This document shows, piece after piece, positions 18,771 to 28,291 of a stretch of DNA of 64,000 nt. The notes under the pieces were generated by a model, which saw nothing but the letters and a program-made list of their open reading frames with translations, had not been told where the DNA came from and did not search any database. The number at the start of each line of letters is the position of its first letter. Within the stretch, counting starts at the first letter, position 1. Source of the DNA: an uncultured Chitinophagaceae bacterium (lineage in GTDB: Bacteria > Bacteroidota > Bacteroidia > Chitinophagales > Chitinophagaceae); assembly GCA_937996595.1 (NCBI GenBank), contig CALKVC010000094.1, forward strand, positions 44,299 to 108,298, given 5' to 3'. Made by a program: the position numbers and the translations under genes.

Positions 18771-20333
18771 TTATTTTATCTTAAAAACAGCCACTTCATA
18801 AGGATTCAGTACAACAGTGTTCTTTGTAACAATATTATTCCCAAGCAGCGGTATATATTTTTTATATGCATCTCTAAACACCGAAATTTGTTTCACATCA
18901 CTAAGATTTACAGCAACCAGTACTTTACGTTGATTCCTAGTTCTGTAAAAACTAAACACATGGCTGTTATTATTCCAGGCATTCTCATATTTGCCATTTG
19001 CCAATGCAAGATTACTTTGCTTAAGCCTGATTAATTTTTTATAATAATTAAATAAAGAGCTTTCGTTATTTAATTGTTCCTCCAGTGATATACCATCATT
19101 TGCTTTCAGGCTGGTTTTATCCCACCACTCGCCAGTATTTTTATACCATATTGCCATTCCCTTTCCTTCAGCAGCTTTATACCATTCAAATGCTTCCCGG
19201 CAGGGAATGCCGTTTCCATCCGTATTACCAAGAATCCCAAAAGTGCCTTTCATTCCAATCTCCTGCCCATAATAAATAGAAGGAATTCCTCCAATTAACA
19301 TCATTATTGCAGCAGCTGCTCTTTGCTTTTCACTATTTTCTTCCAGTGTAGCATACCTGAACATGTCGTGGTTTTCTATAAATACAATTTGCTCTTTTCC
19401 TTTGGGGCATTGTACTAGAACAGTATCCGCCTTATTTATAAGTTGCTGTTTGTCAAACGATATAATAGCTGATTGCAGACCAAACGCAAACATTCTGTCA
19501 ACACCGGCTCTTTCAAAATATGCAAATCCATAGTCTTTCCAGTTGGCTTGTTCTGCCACGTTTTTAAGCTTAGGATTTATTTCTTTCAGTGAACGAAGCA
19601 ACGGTTGCCAGAATTCCACAAATAGATTCGTAAGCGCCAGCTTTCCATCCAGGTTATCCATTGCATGATCTAGCCTGAAACCATCTGCCCCGTCGTCAAA
19701 TTTTCCGTCTTTATTTGGGTCAACAAAAAAGGAGAATAATTTTCTATTATAATCCAATACTTTTTTGCTTCGCAGATTTACAGTGGTGATTTTGATTAAT
19801 GAACCATCATAACTATTCAATCCTCTCAAATCAGCCACAATTGTGGCAGGAATAGTGTGGGTTGAGTCTTCGAATAATATATAATCACTGAACATAGATT
19901 TCAGGTTACCCACAGCATCTTTCCACCATACGTGTTTTTCGGTAACATACTGTGTTTCCATATCAAGATAAATTCTCATTCCGCGCCTGTGCACTTCTTT
20001 CACTAATGAAATATACTCCTGCATGGTTCCATATTCTACATCTATTTTTTCAAAGTTGTTTGCAAAATAGTTGTGATAACAATCTGCGTCGTATAGTGGT
20101 AAAAGCAGGATAGATGTAATGCCTAAATCCTGCAGATAAGATAATTTTTGTTTGAGACCATTAAGGTCGCCTTGTGCATCACCATTACTATCGAAATAAC
20201 TACGCAGGAAAACATGGTAAATAATTTCGCCTTTATCGCTTGCCCTGCCTTTTTGCGAACAAACGCTTGAAGTTTTCATAAGGAAAACAAACAATAGAGC
20301 TATGTATTTTTTTATGCTATTTTCAAAGTTCAT
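18771..20333 (-). CDS. GH13 alpha-amylase-like protein with divergent region I
   Basis: Exported GH13 protein (hydrophobic N-terminus to about residue 26). Nucleophile D222 in DGFRLDHAMD, acid/base E261 in NVAEQANW and D323 in FIENHDMFR are all present. Conserved region I, normally DxVxNH, reads YLDMETQYV (D124 to about V130), so the Asn-His pair is replaced. I recall a Bacteroidota subfamily with the same DMETQY motif, so this is probably a family trait and not decay. Length 520 is normal. Its ATG overlaps the end of the upstream GH13 gene by 11 bp, implying coupled translation. Substrate not predictable. Confidence 0.87.
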   Translation of the reverse strand: MNFENSIKKYIALLFVFLMKTSSVCSQKGRASDKGEIIYHVFLRSYFDSNGDAQGDLNGLKQKLSYLQDLGITSILLLPLYDADCYHNYFANNFEKIDVEYGTMQEYISLVKEVHRRGMRIYLDMETQYVTEKHVWWKDAVGNLKSMFSDYILFEDSTHTIPATIVADLRGLNSYDGSLIKITTVNLRSKKVLDYNRKLFSFFVDPNKDGKFDDGADGFRLDHAMDNLDGKLALTNLFVEFWQPLLRSLKEINPKLKNVAEQANWKDYGFAYFERAGVDRMFAFGLQSAIISFDKQQLINKADTVLVQCPKGKEQIVFIENHDMFRYATLEENSEKQRAAAAIMMLIGGIPSIYYGQEIGMKGTFGILGNTDGNGIPCREAFEWYKAAEGKGMAIWYKNTGEWWDKTSLKANDGISLEEQLNNESSLFNYYKKLIRLKQSNLALANGKYENAWNNNSHVFSFYRTRNQRKVLVAVNLSDVKQISVFRDAYKKYIPLLGNNIVTKNTVVLNPYEVAVFKIK

Positions 20334-21993
20334 AAATCACTGCTTCATATGGCTTAAAGATCTTTCCTTTTGAAGGTTCTGCATAATTGCCAATTAAAAC
20401 TGTACTTCCGTCCATTTTTATAGCTGTACTAAGTGATGCTTCCCTGTCAGAAAAGTTTAATACCACTAATAGTTTTTTTTCATTCCATTCTCGTGTGTAT
20501 GCAAAGATTAGTGTGTTATTTTCGTCAACCAATTCGAACAAACCATACACCAATGTCAAATTCGCTTTACGAAGTGCAATGATTTTTCTGAAATAATTCA
20601 AAACAGAATCACTACGTGTTTCCTGTTCCTCAACATTAACAGTTGTATAATTTTTATTTACAGCCAGCCAGGGCCTGCCTGTTGTGAAGCCTGCATGTGT
20701 GCTGCTGTTCCATTGCATAGGTGTTCTGCCATTGTCTCTGCTAATGGCAGCATGTGATCGTAAAAATCCTTCATAATCACCGCCGTTATTTTTTAACTGG
20801 TTGTAATAATTGATGGTATATAAATCTTCGTATGCATCAATACTAGTGTGGTTGGTATTAGTCATTCCAATTTCATCACCATTATAAATGTAAGGTGTAG
20901 CCCTCATGCTCAATAAAAAAGTATGCAACATTTTTGCTGAAAGTTCTCTGTATCTGTCACTGTCATTTCCAAAGCGGCTTGTCATTCGGCTCATATCATG
21001 ATTGCCGAGATAGATGGTTCCCCAGCCCTTCTCAGCAAAAACTTTATCCCACCTCACAAATATTTTTTTCCATTCCACTAAATTCCTGTTGGTATCATCA
21101 GCATACATAAAATTATCTTTGCTGATACCAAATCCGGTATGGTCAAAATGATAAAAGGTTTGAAGTTCATTACGGTCTTCATCCACAAACAGCAAAGCAT
21201 CGTCAATACTTACACCGGATGCTTCTCCAACATTCATACAATCATATCCAGAGAACACTTCCCGGTGCATCTCATTCAAATACGCATGCAAATGCGGACC
21301 CTTTGCATAATAAGGAAACCAATCACTCACAGCCATACCATTTGGTAATTCAGGAAAAGCAATGTCTTTCGAAATACAGGTAATCACATCCATCCTGAAA
21401 CCATCAATGCCTTTATCCATCCAGAATTTCATCATGTCATACACTTCGCTTCTTACCTGCGGATTCTCCCAATTTAAATCAGGCTGCTTTTCACTAAATA
21501 TATGCAGGTAATAACTGCTGGTGGCTGCATCATACTTCCACGCACTGCTTTGTTCATCAAAAATACTCCAGCGGTAGGGAGGCTTACCCCTTTCTGCATC
21601 CCACCAATGATAATAATTTCTGTAAGGGTTATCCCTTGATTTTTTACTTTCTTTAAACCATTGATGTTCATCACTGGTATGGTTAACCACCAAATCCATA
21701 ATCAACTTTATTCCCCGGTCATGCAATCCGTTCAGCAATACATCAAAATCTTCCATGGTGCCAAACTGTTTCATTATGGCACGGTAATCAGAAATATCAT
21801 AACCCATATCATCGTTGGGAGATTCATACACGGGGTTCATCCAAACCACATCAATTCCCAAACTCTTGATATAGTCCAATTTTTCAATAATTCCTTTCAA
21901 GTCGCCAATGCCATCGCCATTTGTATCTTTAAAACTTCTCGGATACAATTGATATACCACCACTTCTTTCCACCAATTTCGTTTAACTAACAT
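20323..21993 (-). CDS. GH13 alpha-glucosidase (oligo-1,6-glucosidase type)
   Basis: Cytoplasmic glucosidase: no signal peptide; begins WWKEVVVYQLYPRSFKD, followed by the calcium-type loop DTNGDGIGD. Region I is MDLVVNHT, nucleophile D202 in GFRMDVITCISK, acid/base E257 in MNVGEASG, and D333 in YLGNHDMSR. In this subfamily a Val after the nucleophile (V203) is associated with alpha-1,6 activity, whereas maltases carry Thr or Ala. So the enzyme likely trims isomaltose-type or branched oligosaccharides brought in by the MFS transporter. Length 556 is typical. It lies 10 bp after the esterase gene. Confidence 0.92.
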   Translation of the reverse strand: MLVKRNWWKEVVVYQLYPRSFKDTNGDGIGDLKGIIEKLDYIKSLGIDVVWMNPVYESPNDDMGYDISDYRAIMKQFGTMEDFDVLLNGLHDRGIKLIMDLVVNHTSDEHQWFKESKKSRDNPYRNYYHWWDAERGKPPYRWSIFDEQSSAWKYDAATSSYYLHIFSEKQPDLNWENPQVRSEVYDMMKFWMDKGIDGFRMDVITCISKDIAFPELPNGMAVSDWFPYYAKGPHLHAYLNEMHREVFSGYDCMNVGEASGVSIDDALLFVDEDRNELQTFYHFDHTGFGISKDNFMYADDTNRNLVEWKKIFVRWDKVFAEKGWGTIYLGNHDMSRMTSRFGNDSDRYRELSAKMLHTFLLSMRATPYIYNGDEIGMTNTNHTSIDAYEDLYTINYYNQLKNNGGDYEGFLRSHAAISRDNGRTPMQWNSSTHAGFTTGRPWLAVNKNYTTVNVEEQETRSDSVLNYFRKIIALRKANLTLVYGLFELVDENNTLIFAYTREWNEKKLLVVLNFSDREASLSTAIKMDGSTVLIGNYAEPSKGKIFKPYEAVIYEL

Positions 21994-22003
21994 TCTGCAA
22001 TTT

Positions 22004-23767
22004 TTATTTCCCTAATAGAAAAAGAAGTGGAATATGCAATCTTTTGTTCCATGATTTCTCGCTATGGTCAACTCCAGGAAAGTACTTTGTAATCCAACTC
22101 TTTTCCGTGAACCCTTTGGCTTGCATAATGGCATCTGCTTTTCTTTGCCATGGGGGATATAGTGCATCCAGCGTTTGATCGCCACAGTCGAAATAAATTT
22201 TATGGCTTTTTGGGTTAGGGAGATGCTTGCTCAAATACGTCACAAAAGCATCTGGCAAAGGATTTCCTTCGATTGAAAATATTCCTGGCCAATGCGTACT
22301 TAGACAGGCAGCACCACCAAAAACATTGGGGTATTCACAAATGGCATACATCGAAATCAGACCGCCCATACTGCTGCCTGCAATGAATGTATTCTTACTG
22401 TCGGTATGTGTGGGATATGTTTTATCGATAAATGGTTTTAGTTCTGAAACCAAAAACCTTAAATAATTATCTGATACAGGTTTAAATACATCCTTTGTTC
22501 TTGCTGCCCTTTGCAATTGTGCTGAAATGGTATCCTGCTGCGCTACGGTCAAACTTTCATAGGGCTTTTGTGGAAAATAATCTGCATGCCTTGTATTTTG
22601 TCCGTTCCAGACACCAACCACTATCAGGTCCTTAATTTTATTTCCACGCAAAAGTGCTGTCAGTACATTGTCCACATCCCAACTCTGACGATTCCATGTT
22701 ACGTCGGCATCAAAAAGGCTTTGTCCATCATTCATATACAAAACAGCATATCGCCTTTTTGGATCAAAGTTTTCAGGAAGCCATACTTCCACATTTCTTT
22801 CAGAAACAAATCTCGATTCAAAATCAGGATATTTTTCTATCCTGCCGGCAGATACTTTTTGTTCAGGAGCTTTCCCTAATAAAAAAGTAACAGGTATATG
22901 CAGACGGTTTGTCCAGTCTGTTTCATTATGTCCGGTATGGTTAAATACTTCGCTTTTATAATTTCCATTACTGAAACCTTTCTCTTTCATAATAACATCA
23001 ACAAACTTTTGGTAAACACTATACATACTGTCCATTTCTTCCGTGCCATGATCCATATAGATTTTATGTCCGAAGGGGGATGGGGCATTTTTTTGCAGAT
23101 AGTTGAATGCACCCAAAGGCAACTCAAAATTCATTTCGTCCCGGCTTACCCAGGCGATAGATAAACAAGCTGCTCCACCAAAAACCTGTGGATATTCTGA
23201 AAGGGCATACATAGAAATCATCCCTCCCATGCTTGAGCCCATTATATAGGTGCCGGTCCTGTCGGCATTTACAGAAAATGTCTTATTGATAAAAGGCCTT
23301 AATTCTTCTACAATAAATTTTAAGTAGTTATCAGATTGCAACTTATTTTGCAAATAGGTACTACAAAATTCCTTTTTATAATCCTCTGTAACCGTATTCA
23401 GGTATTTTTGGGGAAAGTATTCTGAATGACGGTATTTGCCATTATTCCATATTGCTACAACAATACACTTCTCAATCTTATTTTCTCTAATCAACTTGCC
23501 AAATACTTCATCTACTTGCCATTCTTTGCGGCTCCATGTTTGTGCTGAATCAAAAAGCATCTGACCATCATGTATGTACACCACATTGTATTTTTTTGTA
23601 GAGGCATAGTTATCAGGTAACCAAACATCCACATTTCTTGAATCCACAAATTTTGAAGAAAACTTTTCAAATCGTTGAATAGTGCCCGATGAAACTACTG
23701 GCAATTGCGCTAAAGCAAAATTGTTATAGAGAAAAACGAATAGAATTGATATGTTTAAACGAATCAT
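22004..23767 (-). CDS. Tandem-duplicated alpha/beta-hydrolase (esterase D/enterochelin esterase-like)
   Basis: Secreted 587-residue protein with signal peptide ending NNFALAQ. It contains two homologous esterase domains, about residues 22-298 and 303-587. Each begins with a FVDSRNVDVWLP or FVSERNVEVWLP strand and has a nucleophile elbow GSSMGG (Ser near 179 and 466). Each also has an Asp-containing segment (YMDHGTEEMD or YFDCGDQTLD) and a late His (NHTGHNETDW or PGVDHSEKSW). Both triads appear complete, so both halves may be active. The ATG at 23767 is used; the earlier TTG adds only two residues. It probably removes ester groups from a polysaccharide or glycoconjugate. Confidence 0.88.
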   Translation of the reverse strand: MIRLNISILFVFLYNNFALAQLPVVSSGTIQRFEKFSSKFVDSRNVDVWLPDNYASTKKYNVVYIHDGQMLFDSAQTWSRKEWQVDEVFGKLIRENKIEKCIVVAIWNNGKYRHSEYFPQKYLNTVTEDYKKEFCSTYLQNKLQSDNYLKFIVEELRPFINKTFSVNADRTGTYIMGSSMGGMISMYALSEYPQVFGGAACLSIAWVSRDEMNFELPLGAFNYLQKNAPSPFGHKIYMDHGTEEMDSMYSVYQKFVDVIMKEKGFSNGNYKSEVFNHTGHNETDWTNRLHIPVTFLLGKAPEQKVSAGRIEKYPDFESRFVSERNVEVWLPENFDPKRRYAVLYMNDGQSLFDADVTWNRQSWDVDNVLTALLRGNKIKDLIVVGVWNGQNTRHADYFPQKPYESLTVAQQDTISAQLQRAARTKDVFKPVSDNYLRFLVSELKPFIDKTYPTHTDSKNTFIAGSSMGGLISMYAICEYPNVFGGAACLSTHWPGIFSIEGNPLPDAFVTYLSKHLPNPKSHKIYFDCGDQTLDALYPPWQRKADAIMQAKGFTEKSWITKYFPGVDHSEKSWNKRLHIPLLFLLGK

Positions 23768-23782
23768 AAACAAATATTCATT

Positions 23783-25273
23783 TTATGAATGGTTGACTTT
23801 TGATTCCCTTACAAACAACCAGCTAATCAACGATATTACCAGGCTGATCGTAATAATTAAAAAAAGTACCGCATAATCACCTGAATCATGCACCACTTTT
23901 GAAATGCCCGGCGTCATCATGGCAGGTAATACAATACTGAAATTAAACAACCCCATGAACATACCCATCTTATTGGCATTCACTTTTTCCGTCATGATGG
24001 CAAACACTATGGATATTACGGCCGACCAGCCAATGCCGCAAATAATCATCCCAATGTAAAATATGCTTTCTTTCGCGCCGGCAATGTATAACAGAAAGTA
24101 CCCTCCTGCCATGCAGGCGATGGCAACAGTATAAACTTTTACTTTTCCCATTCGTTCACTTAAAGGCTCCAGCAACAGCACAGGCAACAATGCACCAACA
24201 AAATTCAACAACAAAAAACCCAGTGATAAAATATTCCCGGCAGTTTGTTCATTGGTTTGCTCTGTGCCAGTAAAGAATTTTGAAAATGAATTTGCCATCA
24301 CATTTGATGTATTAAGACCGGGCATTATTTTTTCTCTGATAAAAAAATAACTCATAACAAACATACTCTGTATGCCCAGCCAGCTAAACGAATGTGCCAG
24401 TAATATTTTTTGAAAATCATTGGTATCAGAAGGTTTTTTTCTTCCTTTCCAGATAGTGTATGCACCCAGCAGCAACGTGGTGGCAATACAAACATACATT
24501 ACCCTTGTTTGAATGCGATCCCATCCCCCATTCAAGATCATTTTATTAATTACCACAAACAACCCAAATATAATAAAACCATAGAGCGGCAATAGTAGCT
24601 TAATACCATCCAATATGGAAGAATTGCTTTTGACTTGTTTTGCTGCTGTTTCATTTGTGTGTAATACACGTGGTTCTTTTACAAATAATACCGGAACAAC
24701 AGAGAATAGCAAAACCACGATTGCTGCAACATAAATTAGCACCATGTTGCCAAACGACATGGAAACAAAGTAAGCACCAATGCCAAATGTGCCGCTCACC
24801 ACCTGCATCCACGAAAAACCTTTAGTGCGTTCAATACCGGGTGGTGTAACATCGGCAATGATGGCTCTTGCCGGATTGAAAGTAACATTGATGCTCATAT
24901 CCAAAAACAATGAAACAACAATTGCCACCGTAAAAATGGTAAGCCCCATTGATTTGCTAATAACATCAATATACGGCAATGCCATAAGCATAGCGGCACC
25001 CAATACACCTCCAATAACAATGTATGGTTTTCTTCTTCCGCCCATAAACCAGCTTTTATCACTCATCATGCCCACAATGGGTTGAGCAATAATTCCTGAT
25101 AATGGCCCTGCCAACCAAACAAGTGCCACATCTTCAATATGTAAATTGTATTTCGTACTCAATATCCAGCTAAGTGTTGCCACCTGTGTTGACAAACAAA
25201 AACCAACCGCTGTTGCAGGCAAACTAAGCAGTGTATAAAAAGTATTCGTTAATTTCTTCTGGATGGCAAGCAT
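23783..25273 (-). CDS. MFS sugar transporter (SLC45/GPH-like)
   Basis: Twelve-helix major facilitator with the intracellular loop GMMSDKSWFMGGRRKPYI. The GGRRKPYI motif is typical of SLC45-type sucrose/maltose symporters. It should import the di- or oligosaccharide released by the periplasmic GH13/GH92 enzymes through the inner membrane for the cytoplasmic glucosidase. The 496-residue length is normal. It lies 8 bp after the isomerase-like gene and 15 bp before the esterase. No TonB receptor or SusD is present in the cluster, so outer-membrane uptake must be encoded elsewhere. Confidence 0.88.
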   Translation of the reverse strand: MLAIQKKLTNTFYTLLSLPATAVGFCLSTQVATLSWILSTKYNLHIEDVALVWLAGPLSGIIAQPIVGMMSDKSWFMGGRRKPYIVIGGVLGAAMLMALPYIDVISKSMGLTIFTVAIVVSLFLDMSINVTFNPARAIIADVTPPGIERTKGFSWMQVVSGTFGIGAYFVSMSFGNMVLIYVAAIVVLLFSVVPVLFVKEPRVLHTNETAAKQVKSNSSILDGIKLLLPLYGFIIFGLFVVINKMILNGGWDRIQTRVMYVCIATTLLLGAYTIWKGRKKPSDTNDFQKILLAHSFSWLGIQSMFVMSYFFIREKIMPGLNTSNVMANSFSKFFTGTEQTNEQTAGNILSLGFLLLNFVGALLPVLLLEPLSERMGKVKVYTVAIACMAGGYFLLYIAGAKESIFYIGMIICGIGWSAVISIVFAIMTEKVNANKMGMFMGLFNFSIVLPAMMTPGISKVVHDSGDYAVLFLIITISLVISLISWLFVRESKVNHS

Positions 25274-25281
25274 GAAATTAT

Positions 25282-26115
25282 TTATGTTTGTAAGATAGTT
25301 TTGAGCCGTTGCATTATTTTAAAATTTATTTCCCATTGGTTACCGATAGGTTGTTGTGTAAATGGCAATGCCGGCATATACGGCGCAGGGCCAAACTCTG
25401 GTGTGATGGCAATTTCTTTAACGCCTCTTTGTTTTTTATACTGAATAATTTGCTGCCACCATTTTTCGAATAAACTAAAGTGATTTTGCCATTCAGGAGC
25501 AAAAGGATCGTTTACCTGCGGAGCCTGCTCATGCCCGATTCTTGCATGTATATGTGATACATGCGGAATAATTTGGCTTATGATTTCTTGCTGGTCATGC
25601 AGCATACTTTCAGACACGGTGCAAAAATGTGAGAAGTCACCAACAAGTTCCATTTCTGGAAATTTTTTGAGATAAGGAATCAAAGATGCCGCATGAAATG
25701 AAAACCTTCCCCTGTGCGTTTCATGTAGAATTCTTACTCCTGTTTTATTGCTGACATTAAGGGCAGCTTCAATCACACGGCAGTTATCATCAAAAGAAAA
25801 AAAATCTTTGCCGGTGTGTGAGTTGATAAAATGAGGTTTATTTTCTGTGAGTTTTATCAAACGTTTTTTAAATTCGTCAATATAATTTTTTACCGACCCC
25901 GGCTGATAGGGAGCAATATGCTGAATTACAAACGTAAAGCTGTTGTTTTTATCAATGGCATCCTCCACTTCAGCAATAAACTCTGTTATAAACTCAATAT
26001 CATCATTCAAAAATACTTCCACACCGGTATACGATGCCGTTTTGAGCCTGTCAAAAAAAGAGGCAATTCCCGATTGTTCGCTACCCCAGAATGGACAGCA
26101 ATAGTTTATCTGCAA
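25282..26115 (-). CDS. Xylose isomerase-like TIM-barrel sugar isomerase/epimerase
   Basis: A 277-residue member of the AP-endonuclease-2/xylose-isomerase superfamily. The divalent-metal ligands of this fold appear intact: Glu in ILHETHRGR, Asp in VGDFSHF, His in SHIHARIGHEQ and Glu in ITPEFGP. No signal peptide, so cytoplasmic. Members interconvert or cleave ketoses, inosose or modified sugars; the substrate here is not evident. It lies 4 bp from the PhyH-like gene, so the two may modify the same sugar product. Confident at fold level only. Confidence 0.82.
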   Translation of the reverse strand: MQINYCCPFWGSEQSGIASFFDRLKTASYTGVEVFLNDDIEFITEFIAEVEDAIDKNNSFTFVIQHIAPYQPGSVKNYIDEFKKRLIKLTENKPHFINSHTGKDFFSFDDNCRVIEAALNVSNKTGVRILHETHRGRFSFHAASLIPYLKKFPEMELVGDFSHFCTVSESMLHDQQEIISQIIPHVSHIHARIGHEQAPQVNDPFAPEWQNHFSLFEKWWQQIIQYKKQRGVKEIAITPEFGPAPYMPALPFTQQPIGNQWEINFKIMQRLKTILQT

Positions 26116-26119
26116 AGCA

Positions 26120-26947
26120 TTAGTTTTGATAGATGATGGGATTAATTGGCGAATTAATCACCTCACCCACTTTTACACCCGGGCACCAGGTGCTCCAGTC
26201 GTTGATTTGATTTTTATTGTCAGGATTTTTCAGCACCATATCCTTGTCCATGTAAATTACCGTCATCACTTTCCGCATCTGGTCAGTTGTGTTGGCGCCT
26301 GCCCGGTGAAATATCCATCCACTATGAAAACTCACTTCACCCAAATCAAATGATTCGATTACATGCTTAAAATCTGTAACCCTTAATTTTTGCTGAATGG
26401 CTGCCTCGCTTTCATCACTTATTTCCAAATCACGGCCTTCCACTATTTGATGGCTGCCAGCACTAAATTCCAAAGGCCCCAATTCCAATGGTGTTTCCTG
26501 CAAAGGTATCCATGCCGTAACTGTTTTATCTGTTTCGAGCGGCCAGTAATATTGGTCAGCATGCCAAGGTGTGATACCTCCACCGCCTTCTTTAAACAAT
26601 GCCTGGTCGTGGTAAATTCTAACTCCTTCAACTTCCATTAAATCACTTGCAATTTTTGCCAATCGTTTGCTGAAAACAAATTCTTTCACCACTTCATCTT
26701 CTCTCCATAAATTAAATAACTGGAGAAAGGCTTTGCCATAAGTGCTTCTTTGTTCCAGTGGCGTACTTTCGGTGTTCATTGTTTCCACTCTTTTGCTGAT
26801 GACATCATTAAAAAAAGAAATTGAGGTCTCATCAAACACCTGTTTCAGTTTGATGTAACGGTTTTGCTGGTAAAATGCTATCTGTTCAGTGGTGAGTTGG
26901 TAAGGCTTTTCAAGTAATGCCAATACTGCTGACGGAATCGTTGACAT
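26120..26947 (-). CDS. Phytanoyl-CoA dioxygenase (PhyH) family Fe(II)/2-oxoglutarate oxygenase
   Basis: First gene of the carbohydrate operon. The iron-binding triad is readable: HxD in TPWHADQYYW and the distal His in GWIFHRAGANTTDQMRK, whose Arg would hold 2-oxoglutarate. The ATG at 26947 (MSTIPSAVLALLEKPY) is preferred; an upstream start at 26998 would add 17 atypical residues. Cytoplasmic, 275 residues. PhyH enzymes hydroxylate lipids, small molecules and sugar-like compounds. In an operon of glucosidases and an isomerase its substrate is plausibly a modified sugar, but this is inference. Confidence 0.87.
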   Translation of the reverse strand: MSTIPSAVLALLEKPYQLTTEQIAFYQQNRYIKLKQVFDETSISFFNDVISKRVETMNTESTPLEQRSTYGKAFLQLFNLWREDEVVKEFVFSKRLAKIASDLMEVEGVRIYHDQALFKEGGGGITPWHADQYYWPLETDKTVTAWIPLQETPLELGPLEFSAGSHQIVEGRDLEISDESEAAIQQKLRVTDFKHVIESFDLGEVSFHSGWIFHRAGANTTDQMRKVMTVIYMDKDMVLKNPDNKNQINDWSTWCPGVKVGEVINSPINPIIYQN

Positions 26948-27072
26948 AAATTTTATTTGACTGTAAAAATATCCTGAAGCACCGAAGAAGAATGACACTG
27001 TATAAGCCAGTTATTACACTATATCGACAGAAAAATGTATTTTTAAAATAGAAATAGAATAAATAGAGGTAT
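26948..27072. promoter_or_regulatory. Divergent control region of the carbohydrate operon and its AraC regulator
   Basis: A 125-bp region between two divergently read genes must hold both promoters and probably the AraC binding sites. On the minus strand TATTTTTA occurs about 17 bp before the PhyH ATG and differs from TAnnTTTG at one base; no clear TTG partner is seen. The plus side is too AT-rich to assign a box. Confidence 0.4.
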
Positions 27073-27921
27073 ATGAAACCATTGCTGGAAGATATTAATG
27101 CAAAGAAAGGAAAACACTCCTTTATGGCTTACAGTATAAACCCGGCAAGGTTTAATTTCTTCTGGCATTATCACCCGGAGTATGAACTTACTCTGATACT
27201 GAAAGGAAGGGGCAGAAGATTAGTGGGCGACAGCCATGAAAATTTTGACAGTGGCGACCTGGTTCTCATTAGCCCCGGGCTTCCGCACACATGGGTAAGT
27301 GACGGCCGACACAAAGGAAGACTGGCTGCAGTGGTGATACAATTTTCAGCAAACTTTATTGAACGGTTTACTGAATTGAATGAACTTTCTTCCATCAATA
27401 AATTGCTGGCGCAGGCAAAGCAGGGTATTTCATTCAAGGGGAAAAAGCCGGCAGCAGTTATTGAACACATGAAATTACTGCCTGAAAAAAGCGGCGTTGA
27501 AAAAATTACCAGCCTGCTGTACATACTTCAGGAGTTTTCCAAACTCAGATATGTGGCTTTAGCTAGTTCATTTTATCAGCCGCTGAAAGGAAAGGAAAAT
27601 GAAAACCGCATCAACAAAGTTTGTCAGTATGTGCAAAAACATGCAGCGGAACCGTTGTCCATTCACAAAGCTGCTGCATTGATTCATCTGTCTCCGGGAG
27701 CTTTTTGCAAATTTTTTAAACGCATCACAGGCAAAACATTTTCTGATTATGTGAATGAGGTACGCATTGCCAATGTGTGCAATCAACTGATGGCAACCGA
27801 TAAGCAGGTCGCAGAAATTGCCTACAGCAATGGCTTTGAAACACTCACATATTTTAACCGCGTTTTTTTAAGGAAAAAAAAGATGCGACCGGGTATTTAT
27901 CGAAAGATGTTTACGCTTTGA
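27073..27921 (+). CDS. AraC-family transcriptional regulator with cupin sensor domain
   Basis: N-terminal cupin-like ligand-binding domain (HYHPEYELTLILKGRGRRLV, residues about 35-54, then GDLVLISPGLPHTWV). The C-terminal double helix-turn-helix begins about residue 178; its second helix pair reads VAEIAYSNGFETLTYFNRVF. The family usually activates carbohydrate genes when a sugar binds the cupin. Its position, divergent to the eight-gene glycoside operon and 125 bp away, makes it the likely local regulator. 282 residues, standard for the family. Confidence 0.9.
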   Translation: MKPLLEDINAKKGKHSFMAYSINPARFNFFWHYHPEYELTLILKGRGRRLVGDSHENFDSGDLVLISPGLPHTWVSDGRHKGRLAAVVIQFSANFIERFTELNELSSINKLLAQAKQGISFKGKKPAAVIEHMKLLPEKSGVEKITSLLYILQEFSKLRYVALASSFYQPLKGKENENRINKVCQYVQKHAAEPLSIHKAAALIHLSPGAFCKFFKRITGKTFSDYVNEVRIANVCNQLMATDKQVAEIAYSNGFETLTYFNRVFLRKKKMRPGIYRKMFTL

Positions 27922-28291
27922 GTAGAGAAGGCCCATCTGGTGTAAAAGAAGTAAAAGCCTCACTGTTTAAAAAACAACAATGAACAGATTGCCAAACAAA
28001 AGGTGATATGCGTTTTAGATCAAGTTTTTGCCAGGTATTATAAATGTGATTTGTCTATTATTGAGTAAGGTCAAAAGTATTTCTTCAGTTGGGTGGGCTT
28101 AGGTGCTGAGTAAATATATATTGTTGAAGTGTCGAATAAATGATGATAGATATTCGCCAGCCGGGGGCATTGTGTACTTGTGCTGTGTTTATATAACTTT
28201 ATCCAAAGTATCTACCTTCTAATAACCTTTCGTTACAAAGTAATTTCCTGCATAGCTTATATACATATTTTTGCATTTGAAAATATATATC
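27922..28291. other. Gene-free AT-rich spacer
   Basis: No reading frame with family features and no strong hairpin terminator after the araC stop. A TATTTTTG box occurs at 28265-28272 without a TTG at proper spacing. Confidence 0.4.
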
